Assembly (NCBI RefSeq): GCF_036014015.1
Contig: NZ_CP107905.1
Span: 8,432,001 to 8,496,000 of the forward strand
Length of the DNA stretch: 64,000 nucleotides
Source: Streptomyces sp. NBC_00457
Lineage (GTDB): Bacteria > Actinomycetota > Actinomycetes > Streptomycetales > Streptomycetaceae
Direction: 5' to 3'
Program-made: the position numbers and the translations under genes
Notes under the pieces: model-generated
Told to the model about the DNA's origin: nothing
The model's input: the letters and a program-made list of their open reading frames with translations, nothing else
Database searches by the model: none
Part shown: positions 8,986-16,631 of the stretch, in pieces
Numbering within the stretch: the first letter of the stretch is position 1
Layout: every line of letters begins with the position of its first letter

Positions 8986-9528
8986 GTGGAGGCGGACGAG
9001 CTTCTGGTGCTGGTGGCGGGGGGCGACCAGCACGCCTTCGAGAAGCTGTACGGACTGGTGTCCGGGCCGGTGTACGGACTCGTCAAACGAGTCGTGCGCG
9101 ACCCGGCGCAGTCGGAGGAGGTGTCACAGGAGGTGCTGCTCGAACTCTGGCGGTCCGCCGCGCGGTTCGACCCCGGCCGGGGCAGCGCCCTGTCCTGGAT
9201 CCTCACCCTCGCCCACCGCCGCGCCGTGGACCGGGTGCGCAGCGCCCGCGCGGCCGGCGAACGCGAGCAGCGCGAGGCACGCCGCTCCCACAGCCCCGCC
9301 TTCGACCAGGTCTCCGAGGAGGTCGAGGCCGGACTGGAACGCGAGTGGGTGCGCCGCTGCCTGGACAGCCTCACCGTGCTCCAGCGGCAGTCCGTCACCC
9401 TCGCCTACTACGACGGGCTTACGTACCGTGAAGTGGCCGAGCAGCTCTCGCTGCCGCTCGGTACGGTCAAGACCCGGATGCGCGACGGACTGACCCGGCT
9501 GCGCGACTGCCTGGGAGGTGTCGCATGA
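8986..9528 (+). CDS. ECF RNA polymerase sigma factor, SigK-like
   Basis: A 180-residue group 4 sigma factor. Region 2 covers about 12-80 (FEKLYGLVSGPVYGLVKRV ... EEVSQEVLLELW ... WILTLAHRRAVDRVR), and region 4 is near the C terminus (LTYREVAEQLSLPLGTVKTR). Wording and layout resemble mycobacterial SigK. Start choice: the GTG at 8986 has a strong AGAGGGGG site 5-10 nt upstream; alternatives are GTG 8920, TTG 8929 and ATG 8935, but the putative -10 overlaps them. The anti-sigma gene starts inside its last codon (ATGA, 9525), so the two are coupled. It likely drives itself and the DUF4331 operon. Confidence 0.9.
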   Translation: MEADELLVLVAGGDQHAFEKLYGLVSGPVYGLVKRVVRDPAQSEEVSQEVLLELWRSAARFDPGRGSALSWILTLAHRRAVDRVRSARAAGEREQREARRSHSPAFDQVSEEVEAGLEREWVRRCLDSLTVLQRQSVTLAYYDGLTYREVAEQLSLPLGTVKTRMRDGLTRLRDCLGGVA

Positions 9529-10349
9529 GCTTCCTCGACCGACTGCTGCGCCGCGAGGACCTGCACTCCCTGGCCGCCCCCTATGCCCTTGATGCCCTGG
9601 AACCGGCGGAACGCGTGCGCTTCGAGAAACACCTCGACGACTGCCCCCTGTGTGCCGCCGAGGTACGCGCCCTCACCGAGGACGCCGTCCGCCTCGCCTG
9701 GTCCACGGCCGCACCCGCGCCGGCCGCGATGCGGGACCGGGTCCTGGCCGCCGTACGCGCCACTCCCCAGGAACCCGCCGCACGGCCCGAACCGGCACGC
9801 GCGCGTACGCCCCAGCTGCCGCCGCACGTCTGGGGCACCGAGCCGCTGCCCGCGCGTGCCCGTCCGCGCAGGGGGCGCCCCCTCTTCGTCCCGTTCGCCA
9901 CCGCGACGGCAGCGGCGGCCCTGGTCGTCGCCTCGCTCTTCGCCGTGCAGGCCAACCAGACACAGGACCAGCTGGACGCCCAGCGGGCGCAGGCGCGTGA
10001 GATCGCCCACGTTCTCGCGGCGCCGGACGCGCGCTCGAGCACCGGACGGGATGCGCAGGGCCGGAGTATCGGAGTCGTCGCCTCGGCATCCGAGGGGAGC
10101 GCGGTGGTCACCCTGAGCGGATACGGCGATCTGCCGAGCGGCCGTGTGAACCAGCTCTGGGTCATGCGCCCCGACGAGCAACCGCGCTCCCTCGGGCTTT
10201 TCGAGGGCGACACGCCCCTGGTCGCGGCCGGACTGGAGAAGTCGGCGACATCACTGGCTGTGACGGTGGAGCCCGACGGCGGGTCGGAGCAGCCCACCAC
10301 CCAGCCGGTTGTCCAACTCGCCCTGAAATCGGTTGGATTCGGAGAGTAA
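9525..10349 (+). CDS. Membrane anti-sigma factor (RskA-like, zinc-binding ZAS motif)
   Basis: A 274-residue single-pass membrane protein. The cytoplasmic N-domain binds the sigma factor and has the zinc motif HLDDCPLC (HxxxCxxC) at about residues 32-39, with an upstream His in LHSLAAPYALDAL. A Pro/Arg-rich linker leads to one helix near 125-145 (FATATAAAALVVASLFAV). The outer C-domain (about 150-274) is of the RskA type. Release of the sigma factor by regulated proteolysis would be expected from family behaviour. It overlaps the sigma gene by 4 bp. Confidence 0.9.
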   Translation: MSFLDRLLRREDLHSLAAPYALDALEPAERVRFEKHLDDCPLCAAEVRALTEDAVRLAWSTAAPAPAAMRDRVLAAVRATPQEPAARPEPARARTPQLPPHVWGTEPLPARARPRRGRPLFVPFATATAAAALVVASLFAVQANQTQDQLDAQRAQAREIAHVLAAPDARSSTGRDAQGRSIGVVASASEGSAVVTLSGYGDLPSGRVNQLWVMRPDEQPRSLGLFEGDTPLVAAGLEKSATSLAVTVEPDGGSEQPTTQPVVQLALKSVGFGE

Positions 10350-10475
10350 CTGGAGAAGAGTCGTCAACCCCCTTACGGGGAAGGTGAATCCTGTGACCGA
10401 GATACACGAGTGCCCCATGAGGGCGATAGGGTTACCCTGCCCGGGCCGGGTGGACTCGTACGGGTGGGGAGTGAC

Positions 10476-10745
10476 ATGGAACAGATAACAGTGCGCAGCA
10501 GGGCGAGGGTCCCTGCGATCACGTACGGGAGCAGCGCGACCAGTTCGCGCCTCGACCGCCATCTCTCGGTACTGGCAGGTCCTGCCGTGCCGCACACGGA
10601 GGCAGCCGAGGCGACCTCGCTGATGCGCGAGATCACCGCACGTGACACCCCGCACCAGCGCAGCGACAGGGGCAAGAAGGTGGGCCGGCTCTCGCTCTTC
10701 GCGCCACTTCGCCGACTTCGCCGTTCGCTGTTCGGCGACCGCTGA
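10476..10745 (+). CDS. Small conserved-looking protein of unknown function
   Basis: An 89-residue basic protein (MEQITVRSRARVPAITYG ... PLRRLRRSLFGDR) with no signal peptide or membrane helix. The ATG at 10476 is preceded by GGGGAG at a good distance, and a TAGGGT -10-like box lies in an AGGGT-T-ACCCT palindrome at 10428-10438. I recognise no domain. It is separate from the sigma operon (127-bp gap containing a weak CCCC/GGGG hairpin) and converges on the CoA-transferase gene. Confidence 0.6.
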   Translation: MEQITVRSRARVPAITYGSSATSSRLDRHLSVLAGPAVPHTEAAEATSLMREITARDTPHQRSDRGKKVGRLSLFAPLRRLRRSLFGDR

Positions 10746-10786
10746 GCACCACCGCGCTTCTCGAGACCGTTCCTCGAGTCCCGCGC

Positions 10787-11995
10787 TCAGGCCGCCACAC
10801 CGTCCCGGCGCAACGCTGCGATCTCCTCGTCCGTCATCCCCACGGCACGCAGCAACGTTTCGGTGTGCTCCCCGAGCGCGGGCACGGCCCCCATCCGTGC
10901 CTCGTCCCCGCCCGGCATGGTGATGGGCGGCAGCAGCGCCCGTAGCGGCCCCACCGGCGACTCCACCTCCCGCCACCGCCCCCTGGCCGCCAGCTGCGGA
11001 TGCTCCGCGACCTCCCGTACGTCCCTGAGCCTGGCGCACGCGATGCCCGCGGCCTCCAGCCGCGCCACGGCCGTATCAGGATCCAGCGCGGCCAGCGCCT
11101 TCGCGACGGCCGCGTCCGTACGTTCCCGGTTCGCCACCCGCGCCGCGTTCGTCCCGTACGCCGGGTCGCTCCCCAACTCCGGCCGCTCCAGCACCTGTTC
11201 GGCCAGCCGCCGCCACTCCCGGTCGTTCTGCACCGACAGCAGCACCCGCCCGCCGCCCGCCGTCGGATAGGCGTCGTAGGGCGCGATGACGGCGTGCGCG
11301 AGCCCGGTGCGCGCCGGGGGTGTGCCGTCGTGCATCACATGGTGCAGCGGATGCCCCATCCACTCCGCGAGCGCCTCCAGCATCGACACCTCGACCGGCC
11401 CTCCACGGCCCGTCGTCCCCCGCCGCACGAGCGCCGCGAGGACGCCCGAGAAGGCGTACATGGCCGCCGCGATGTCGGCCGCCGGAATCCCCGCCTTCAC
11501 CGGCTGCTCCGGCGTCCCGGTGACCGACACCAGCCCCGCCTCGCACTGCACGAGCATGTCGTACGCCCGCTTGTCCGCGTACGGCCCCGACGCCCCGTAT
11601 CCGGAGATGTCCACGGCGACCAGCCGCGGGTGCGCCGCGCACAGCGTGGCCGCGTCGAGCCCGAGCCGGGCGGCGGCCCCCTGGGCGAGGTTCTGCACGA
11701 ACACATCCGCGTCCGCCACCAGCCGCCGTACGACATCGAGCCCGCGCGGGTCCTTCAGATCGAGGGCGATCGACTCCTTGCCCCGGTTGCACCACACGAA
11801 GTGCGAGGCGAGACCGCGCGCGGCGGTGTCGTAGCCGCGGGCGAAGTCGCCGCCGTCGATCCGCTCGACCTTGATGACACGGGCGCCCAGGTCGGCGAGC
11901 TGACGGGTGGCGAAGGGGGCGGCGACGGCCTGTTCGACGGAGACGACGGTGATGCCTTCGAGGGGCAGGGGAAGCGGATCCATGCCGTGGATCAT
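10787..11995 (-). CDS. CaiB/BaiF family III CoA transferase
   Basis: A 402-residue protein that moves CoA between carboxylic acids by the family III mechanism. The N-terminal Rossmann part (GITVVSVEQAVAAPFATRQLADLGARVIKVE) and GRGGPVEVSMLEALAEWMG are typical. Asp174 in GIPAADIAAAM aligns with the catalytic Asp of the family. Length is normal (about 400). ATGs at 11995 and 11983 are both possible; neither has a clear ribosome site. It is followed on the same strand side by nothing in an operon, so the substrate pair (dicarboxylate or branched acyl-CoA) is unknown. Confidence 0.9.
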   Translation of the reverse strand: MIHGMDPLPLPLEGITVVSVEQAVAAPFATRQLADLGARVIKVERIDGGDFARGYDTAARGLASHFVWCNRGKESIALDLKDPRGLDVVRRLVADADVFVQNLAQGAAARLGLDAATLCAAHPRLVAVDISGYGASGPYADKRAYDMLVQCEAGLVSVTGTPEQPVKAGIPAADIAAAMYAFSGVLAALVRRGTTGRGGPVEVSMLEALAEWMGHPLHHVMHDGTPPARTGLAHAVIAPYDAYPTAGGGRVLLSVQNDREWRRLAEQVLERPELGSDPAYGTNAARVANRERTDAAVAKALAALDPDTAVARLEAAGIACARLRDVREVAEHPQLAARGRWREVESPVGPLRALLPPITMPGGDEARMGAVPALGEHTETLLRAVGMTDEEIAALRRDGVAA

Positions 11996-12032
11996 GACCC
12001 ACGAGTGTCGCTCCGCGGAAGGAGGGCCCGCC

Positions 12033-12815
12033 TCACCGCTCGCCGCGTGCGTATCGTCGTACGGCGAGCGGTCCGAAGACGGCGATCAGCACCGCGCACC
12101 AGGCCAGCGACCCGGCCACGGGATGCGCCACCGGCCAGGCGGAGCCCTCCGGCACCGGAGCGTTGCCGAACAGGTCCCGCAGGGCCGTGGTCACCGCGCT
12201 GATCGGGTTCCACTCGGCGATCGTGCGCAGCCAGCCCGGCAGATTGTCCGTGGGGATGTAGGCGTTGGACAACAGCGGCAGCATGAAGGTGGCGCTGCCG
12301 AGCTGACCGGCGGCCTCCTCGCTCCGGGACAGCAGCCCGAGGAAGATCCCGACCCAGGTGCAGGCGAACCGGAACAGCAGCAACAGCCCGACGGCACCGG
12401 CCGCTTCCAGCGCGGACCCTTCGATGCGCCAGCCCACCGCGAGCCCGACCAGCAGATACGGCACTGTCCCGACAGCCGTGACGACGACATCGGCGACCGC
12501 CTGACCGAGGGGGACGGCCCCTCGGCTCATCGGCAGGGTGCGGAGCCGGTCCGTCACCCCTCGGTGTGAGTCCGCGGCCGCCTGGAACATCCCCGTCATG
12601 ATCCCGTTGGCCGCGGTTGCCACCAGCAGGCCCGGGACGAGGAAGGACCGGTACTCAGCGCCCGGCATCGCGAGCGCGCTGCCGAAGACATAGCCGAAGA
12701 ACAGCAGCATCGTGATCGGCATGGTCTGGGTGAGGATCACCAGCGCCGGGTTGTTCCGCGTCCGCCGAAGTTGCCGGCCGAGCATGGCGGTGCCGTCGAA
12801 TGCCAAGGTGCTCAT
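12033..12815 (-). CDS. ABC-2 type exporter permease (DrrB-like)
   Basis: A 260-residue integral membrane protein with about six helices (ALVILTQTMPITMLLFFGYVFG near the start, GLLVATAANGIMTGMF, LLVGLAVGWRI, ending ...LAVRRYARGER). It is the membrane half of a daunorubicin-resistance type drug exporter. The start overlaps the ATPase stop by 4 bp (12812-12815), so it is coupled to it. The substrate is unknown. Confidence 0.9.
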   Translation of the reverse strand: MSTLAFDGTAMLGRQLRRTRNNPALVILTQTMPITMLLFFGYVFGSALAMPGAEYRSFLVPGLLVATAANGIMTGMFQAAADSHRGVTDRLRTLPMSRGAVPLGQAVADVVVTAVGTVPYLLVGLAVGWRIEGSALEAAGAVGLLLLFRFACTWVGIFLGLLSRSEEAAGQLGSATFMLPLLSNAYIPTDNLPGWLRTIAEWNPISAVTTALRDLFGNAPVPEGSAWPVAHPVAGSLAWCAVLIAVFGPLAVRRYARGER

Positions 12816-13756
12816 GCCACCAGTTCCTTTCCCGCGGTCAGTCGGAGGAAGACGTCGTCGAGGCTGGGCGGACGCAGGCTCGCGTCGAGCAACGGCACGC
12901 CCGCCGCGTCGAGTTCGCGGACGAGACGGGGGACGGTGAGGGTCTGGTCGGCGGTGACCGCGCCGACCGCGTTGCGTGCGTGGTCGAACGAGGGCTCGCT
13001 GCCGGTGAGTCGGTCCAGGACGGCGGCGGCCTCGGTCAGGGCGTCGGCGTGGGCGACGACGACTTCGGCGTACGAGCCGATGAGCGCCTTGAGTTGAGCG
13101 GGGGAGCCGGTGTGGGCGACACGTCCGCGGTCCACCAGGGCGATGTCGTCGGCGAGTTGATCGGCCTCGTCCAGGTACTGCGTGGTGAGCAGCACGGTCG
13201 TGCCGTCCGCCTTGAGGTCGCGGACCGCGTCCCAGATCTGATTGCGGGTGGCCGGGTCGAGGCCGGTGGTGGGCTCGTCGAGGAAGAGCACGTCGGGGCG
13301 GCGGATCAGGCTCGCCGCCAGGTCCAGACGGCGCCGCATCCCGCCCGAGTAGGTGGACGCCGGGCGGTCGGCGGCCTCGGCCAGCCCGAAGCGGTCCAGC
13401 AGCTCGCCCGCCCGCTCGGCAGGCCCCCGCACCCGGTGCAGCCGCGCGAACAGCCGCAGGTTCTGCCGCCCGGTGAGGTCCCCGTCGACCGACGCGTACT
13501 GCCCGGTGACGCCTATCCGGCGGCGTACGGCCGCCGCCTCCCGTACCAGGTCGTGCCCCGCGACCCGGGCCGACCCCGCGTCGGGCCGCAGCAGCGTGGT
13601 GAGCAGCCGGACGGCGGTGGTCTTGCCCGCGCCGTTGGGTCCGAGGACTCCGCAGACCGTGCCCTGCGCGACGGCCAGGTCCAGTCCGCGCAGGGCGTGA
13701 ACCGCTCCGAACCGCTTCTCCAGACCCTCACTAAGTACAGCGTACGTAGAAGTCAT
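12812..13756 (-). CDS. Drug-exporter ABC ATPase (DrrA-like)
   Basis: A 314-residue ATPase for the adjacent permease. Walker A is GPNGAGKTT (about 40-48), the signature is YSGGMRRRLD, and Walker B is VLFLDEPTTGLD, followed by TTQYLDEAD. The C-terminal DrrA extension is present and ends RLTAGKELVA. The ATG at 13756 was chosen over an upstream in-frame ATG because an operator-like palindrome lies between. Another copy of that palindrome falls inside codons 3-9 of this gene, so the divergent TetR protein probably represses it. Confidence 0.92.
   Translation of the reverse strand: MTSTYAVLSEGLEKRFGAVHALRGLDLAVAQGTVCGVLGPNGAGKTTAVRLLTTLLRPDAGSARVAGHDLVREAAAVRRRIGVTGQYASVDGDLTGRQNLRLFARLHRVRGPAERAGELLDRFGLAEAADRPASTYSGGMRRRLDLAASLIRRPDVLFLDEPTTGLDPATRNQIWDAVRDLKADGTTVLLTTQYLDEADQLADDIALVDRGRVAHTGSPAQLKALIGSYAEVVVAHADALTEAAAVLDRLTGSEPSFDHARNAVGAVTADQTLTVPRLVRELDAAGVPLLDASLRPPSLDDVFLRLTAGKELVA
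13731..13750. promoter_or_regulatory. Second copy of the TetR operator, inside the ATPase start
   Basis: CTAAGTACAGCGTACGTAGA here is the reverse of the intergenic site: its complement TCTACGTACGCTGTACTTAG matches the site at 13773-13794 at nearly every position. It overlies the first codons of the ATPase gene, where bound repressor would block elongation or initiation. Confidence 0.65.
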
Positions 13757-13772
13757 GGGTCGACCATAGCGC

Positions 13773-13794
13773 ACTACGTACGCTGTACGTAACT
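13773..13794. promoter_or_regulatory. TetR operator in the divergent promoter region
   Basis: An inverted repeat ACTACGTAC-GCT-GTACGTAACT in the 63-bp gap between the exporter and the TetR gene. It is placed to control both directions. Confidence 0.7.
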
Positions 13795-13819
13795 AGGATG
13801 GAGGCCGAGGTGATGATCG

Positions 13820-14533
13820 ATGGCGGGCCGAGCGGCCGAACCCGAAGTGATCTGGGCACGTCCCGAGCGGACGGGCCGGGGGCCGAAACCCGCGTACACC
13901 CGCGCCGACATCGCGGCGGCGGCGGTGCGGGTCGCCGACGCGGAGGGGCTGGACGCGCTCTCGATGCGGCGGGTGGCCGGTGAGCTGGGCTGCGGCACGA
14001 TGTCGCTCTACAACTACGTCCCCCGCAAGGAGGACCTGTACGAGCTGATGATCGACGCGATCGGTGCCGAGCACGACATCCGCGAGCCCTCGGGCGACTG
14101 GCGCGCGGACATGCTCCGCAACGCCCGGGAGACGCGCGCCATCATGCACCGCCACACCTGGGTGCCGCGGCTGATGTCGGGCGTGTACGGCTTCAGCCCC
14201 AACTCCCTGCGCTACCTGGAGCACTGCCTGGAATGCCTCGAACCGCTCGACCTCCCGTACAGCGCCAAGACGGAGCTGGTCGCGCTGCTCAACGCCGTGG
14301 TGACGACGTACGTCGCGAACGAGATCGCCACCGCCGAGCGCACCCGGTCCATGCCGTGGTCCGCGGAGGAGGAGAACGCGGTCCGTATCGCCTACCTCGG
14401 TAGCCAGGTCGCCACCGGCGCGTATCCGCGACTGGCCGCGGCGTTCATGGAGCAGAGCGGGCCGATTGATCTGGAGGGGGTGTTTGAGCGGGCGTTGGGG
14501 CGGGTGCTGGATGCTTTTGACCCGGACCGGTAG
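13820..14533 (+). CDS. TetR-family repressor of the divergent ABC exporter
   Basis: A 237-residue regulator. The HTH lies at about 30-75 (YTRADIAAAAVRVADAEGLDALSMRRVAGELGCGTMSLYNYVPRKEDLYELM). The C-terminal part matches the length and style of TetR_C domains found next to DrrAB-type exporters. An N-terminal 24-residue basic tail is typical of this subgroup. Its ligand is presumably the exported compound. It is divergent from the exporter with two matching palindromes between and within them. Confidence 0.92.
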   Translation: MAGRAAEPEVIWARPERTGRGPKPAYTRADIAAAAVRVADAEGLDALSMRRVAGELGCGTMSLYNYVPRKEDLYELMIDAIGAEHDIREPSGDWRADMLRNARETRAIMHRHTWVPRLMSGVYGFSPNSLRYLEHCLECLEPLDLPYSAKTELVALLNAVVTTYVANEIATAERTRSMPWSAEEENAVRIAYLGSQVATGAYPRLAAAFMEQSGPIDLEGVFERALGRVLDAFDPDR

Positions 14534-14541
14534 TTCGTCGG

Positions 14542-14620
14542 GTGCGGGTTCGTTGTGGCTGGTCGCGCCCACGCGGCGGAGCCGCAAATCGACACAGTCC
14601 CGCGCCCCTTCGGGGGCGCT
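14542..14620 (+). repeat. Intergenic hairpin repeat, copy R2 (long form)
   Basis: Long form: GTTGTGGCTGGTCGCGC, a GCGGCGGAGCCGC inner palindrome, then the GCGCCCC-TTCG-GGGGCGC stem at 14602-14619. The stem touches the stop codon of the convergent gene at 14619, so it can terminate transcription from either side. Confidence 0.85.
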
Positions 14621-15776
14621 ACAGCAGCGTTAGTTGGCCCTCCGGGCCCTCTTCGTGTGTGTCCAGTACCGATGCCGGGCGGCGGGACTGGGGCGGCGGT
14701 GGGAGTACGGCCGCTCTGTGCAGGTCGGTCGCTGTGACGGGGGACGTCAACTGGTCCGGGAGAGGTGGGACTTCGGAGAGCAGGGCCAGTACGGTGATCA
14801 GCTCCAGCAGCTCCGATGTCCAGGTCTGGGGCCAGGTGGTCGGGCGGATCGATTTGAGGGTGCCCGTTGGTTCGGTGGGTGCCGTCCGTGCCGTGAACCA
14901 TGCCTCCAGCACCCGGACCCCGCTCACCTCGAAGTCCCAGGACTCGGGCGGTACCGGGGAGATACGGCCCTCGTCGATCTGCAGGGCCTCCTCCTCGCGG
15001 TCGTAGAGGAGGGTGTGGGGTCGGGCCGGAAGCGGGGCGCGGACGTAGGGCCGGCGACCGCCGGGGAGCTTCGGGCGCTCGCCGTCGCGGCACATCAGCC
15101 GGAGGACCCGACGGCCCGACTCCACGCCCCGCGCCCAGAGTTCGGGGTCCCCGGTGAGGGGTACGGCGAGGTCGACACGGACCGCCGCCATGATCCAGGC
15201 CAGCACGTCCACCGGCTCCGGCACCTCGCCCAGACGCTCACCCAGGTACTCCGACAGCCCCGGCGCCAGGTTCGGGTCCACTCCGCCCGGACGGCGATAC
15301 AGCGGCCGGACACGGCCCGGCCGCAGCAGCGGCAGCAGCGAAGTCGCCAGGAGGACCGGCCCCGCCCCACCGCCCGCCGTCTCAGCCACGAACACCTGCC
15401 GCTCGTCCGCCACCCGCCACAACTCCGGCCGCGCCACGTCGATCAGCCGGTGATCGGGGATCAGCCACTGCTCATCGAAGGGCGCGTGCAGCACCCGCAC
15501 GGGCTCCGGGCACGGCCCGGCGGCCCGGGCCAGCTTCTCCGTGCCGCTGCTCTGCCCCGGCAACTGCCCGACCGCCGAGTGCAGCGTCCGCGACCTGGTC
15601 GGCTCGAACAGCGCCTCCCGATCCGGCCCCTCGGCCTTCACCAACGCATCCCACCGAGCTTTCAGGGACGCCGCATCGGGCCCCGTCGGCCACCCCCGCC
15701 CGATCCGCGGCGATGCGACGGACCACGGCATGAGATCCGCCAGCAGCGGAGCGTCGTCGTGCGTCACGCAGAGCAT
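14619..15776 (-). CDS. Orphan type ISP restriction-modification C-terminal specificity-domain protein
   Basis: A 385-residue protein. I recognise the sequence style (THDDAPLLADLMPWSV ... LFEPTRSRTLHSAVGQLPGQ ... CPEPVRVLHAPFDEQWLIPDHRLIDVARPELWRV ... VSPVPPESWDFEVSGVRVLEAWF) as the LlaBIII-type C-terminal specificity domain. In type ISP enzymes this part recognises DNA and follows nuclease, helicase and methyltransferase domains. None of those is present here or next door, and no methyltransferase motifs occur. It is therefore a stand-alone domain, widespread in streptomycetes by my recollection, with unknown function. Confidence 0.7.
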   Translation of the reverse strand: MLCVTHDDAPLLADLMPWSVASPRIGRGWPTGPDAASLKARWDALVKAEGPDREALFEPTRSRTLHSAVGQLPGQSSGTEKLARAAGPCPEPVRVLHAPFDEQWLIPDHRLIDVARPELWRVADERQVFVAETAGGGAGPVLLATSLLPLLRPGRVRPLYRRPGGVDPNLAPGLSEYLGERLGEVPEPVDVLAWIMAAVRVDLAVPLTGDPELWARGVESGRRVLRLMCRDGERPKLPGGRRPYVRAPLPARPHTLLYDREEEALQIDEGRISPVPPESWDFEVSGVRVLEAWFTARTAPTEPTGTLKSIRPTTWPQTWTSELLELITVLALLSEVPPLPDQLTSPVTATDLHRAAVLPPPPQSRRPASVLDTHEEGPEGQLTLL

Positions 15777-15797
15777 CGTAGGACTTGCCTAAGACAA

Positions 15798-15850
15798 GCG
15801 CCCCAAAGGGGCGCGGGGAACTGCGCGACAAGCCCCCACAAACCCGCAGA
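15798..15850 (-). repeat. Intergenic hairpin repeat, copy R3 (short form)
   Basis: A GCGCCCC-AAA-GGGGCGC stem at 15798-15814, then GGGGAACTGCGCGACAAGCC and a CCCGCAG end. It fills the 81-bp gap between the GntR stop (15858) and the next gene start, as a terminator would. Confidence 0.85.
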
Positions 15851-15857
15851 CAAAGAA

Positions 15858-16604
15858 CTACGCGTCCAGCGTCACCGTGAAAGAGAAGCGGTCGCCTCGG
15901 TAATGGATCACCGCCGCGTCCAGCACCCGGCCCTCCCCGTCGTACGTCACCCCCGTGTAATGCAGGATCGGGCTGAGCAGCGGAACCTGGAGCAGCCGAG
16001 CCGTCTCCGGATCGGCGAGCCTCGCCTCCACCGTGTCCGTGATGCGGCTGATGTCCGCCCCGACGACATCCCGCAGCACCTTGGTCATCGGCCAGCGCAG
16101 CAGATCCGCGGGATCGATGCGCGTGGCCAGTTCGGGACGCACGTAGTTGCGGGCGTGGTTCGTCGGCTCGCCCGTCTTCTCGTCGCTGCGCAGGCGGTGG
16201 TACGTAGCCACCTCGTCCATCTCCGGGAAGTACACGGCGAGTTCGGCCGGCGCGGGCGCCTTGCCGTGGTCGAGGAGTTCGGTCGTCATGCCGGACTGCT
16301 GGGCCACGATCGCGTCCACGGAGCCGAGCAGCCGCACCGGGGCGCCTCTTATGGCATCCGGTTCGATGAACGTGCCGCGCCGGCGATGGCGGGTGATCAG
16401 CCCCTCGTCCTCCAGCTCCTTCAGCGCCTGCCGCATGGTCAGCACGCTCACGCCGTAGTGCCCCGCCAGCTGCTCCTCGGTCGGCAGCCGCAGCGGGTCC
16501 TGGGGCGAGCGGCCGAGGATCGAGGCGCGCAGCGACTGCGACACCTGATACCAGAGCGGCAGCTTGCGGTTCAGGACGATCGAGTCCGGGGCGAAGGAGG
16601 TCAT
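15858..16604 (-). CDS. GntR/HutC-family transcriptional regulator
   Basis: A 248-residue regulator. The winged HTH lies at about 15-80 (LRLPTEEQLAGHYGVSVLTMRQALKELEDEGLITRHRRRGTFI), and a UTRA ligand domain spans about 100-245. It lies 27 bp downstream of hmgA in the same direction, so it is likely co-transcribed and may sense an aromatic catabolite such as homogentisate. An imperfect palindrome CCTATG-N6-CGTAGG at 17975-17992, just before hmgA, could be its operator. That link is inference. Confidence 0.9.
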   Translation of the reverse strand: MTSFAPDSIVLNRKLPLWYQVSQSLRASILGRSPQDPLRLPTEEQLAGHYGVSVLTMRQALKELEDEGLITRHRRRGTFIEPDAIRGAPVRLLGSVDAIVAQQSGMTTELLDHGKAPAPAELAVYFPEMDEVATYHRLRSDEKTGEPTNHARNYVRPELATRIDPADLLRWPMTKVLRDVVGADISRITDTVEARLADPETARLLQVPLLSPILHYTGVTYDGEGRVLDAAVIHYRGDRFSFTVTLDA

Positions 16605-16631
16605 TGGGCCATCCGTACCGGCAGGCGATCC

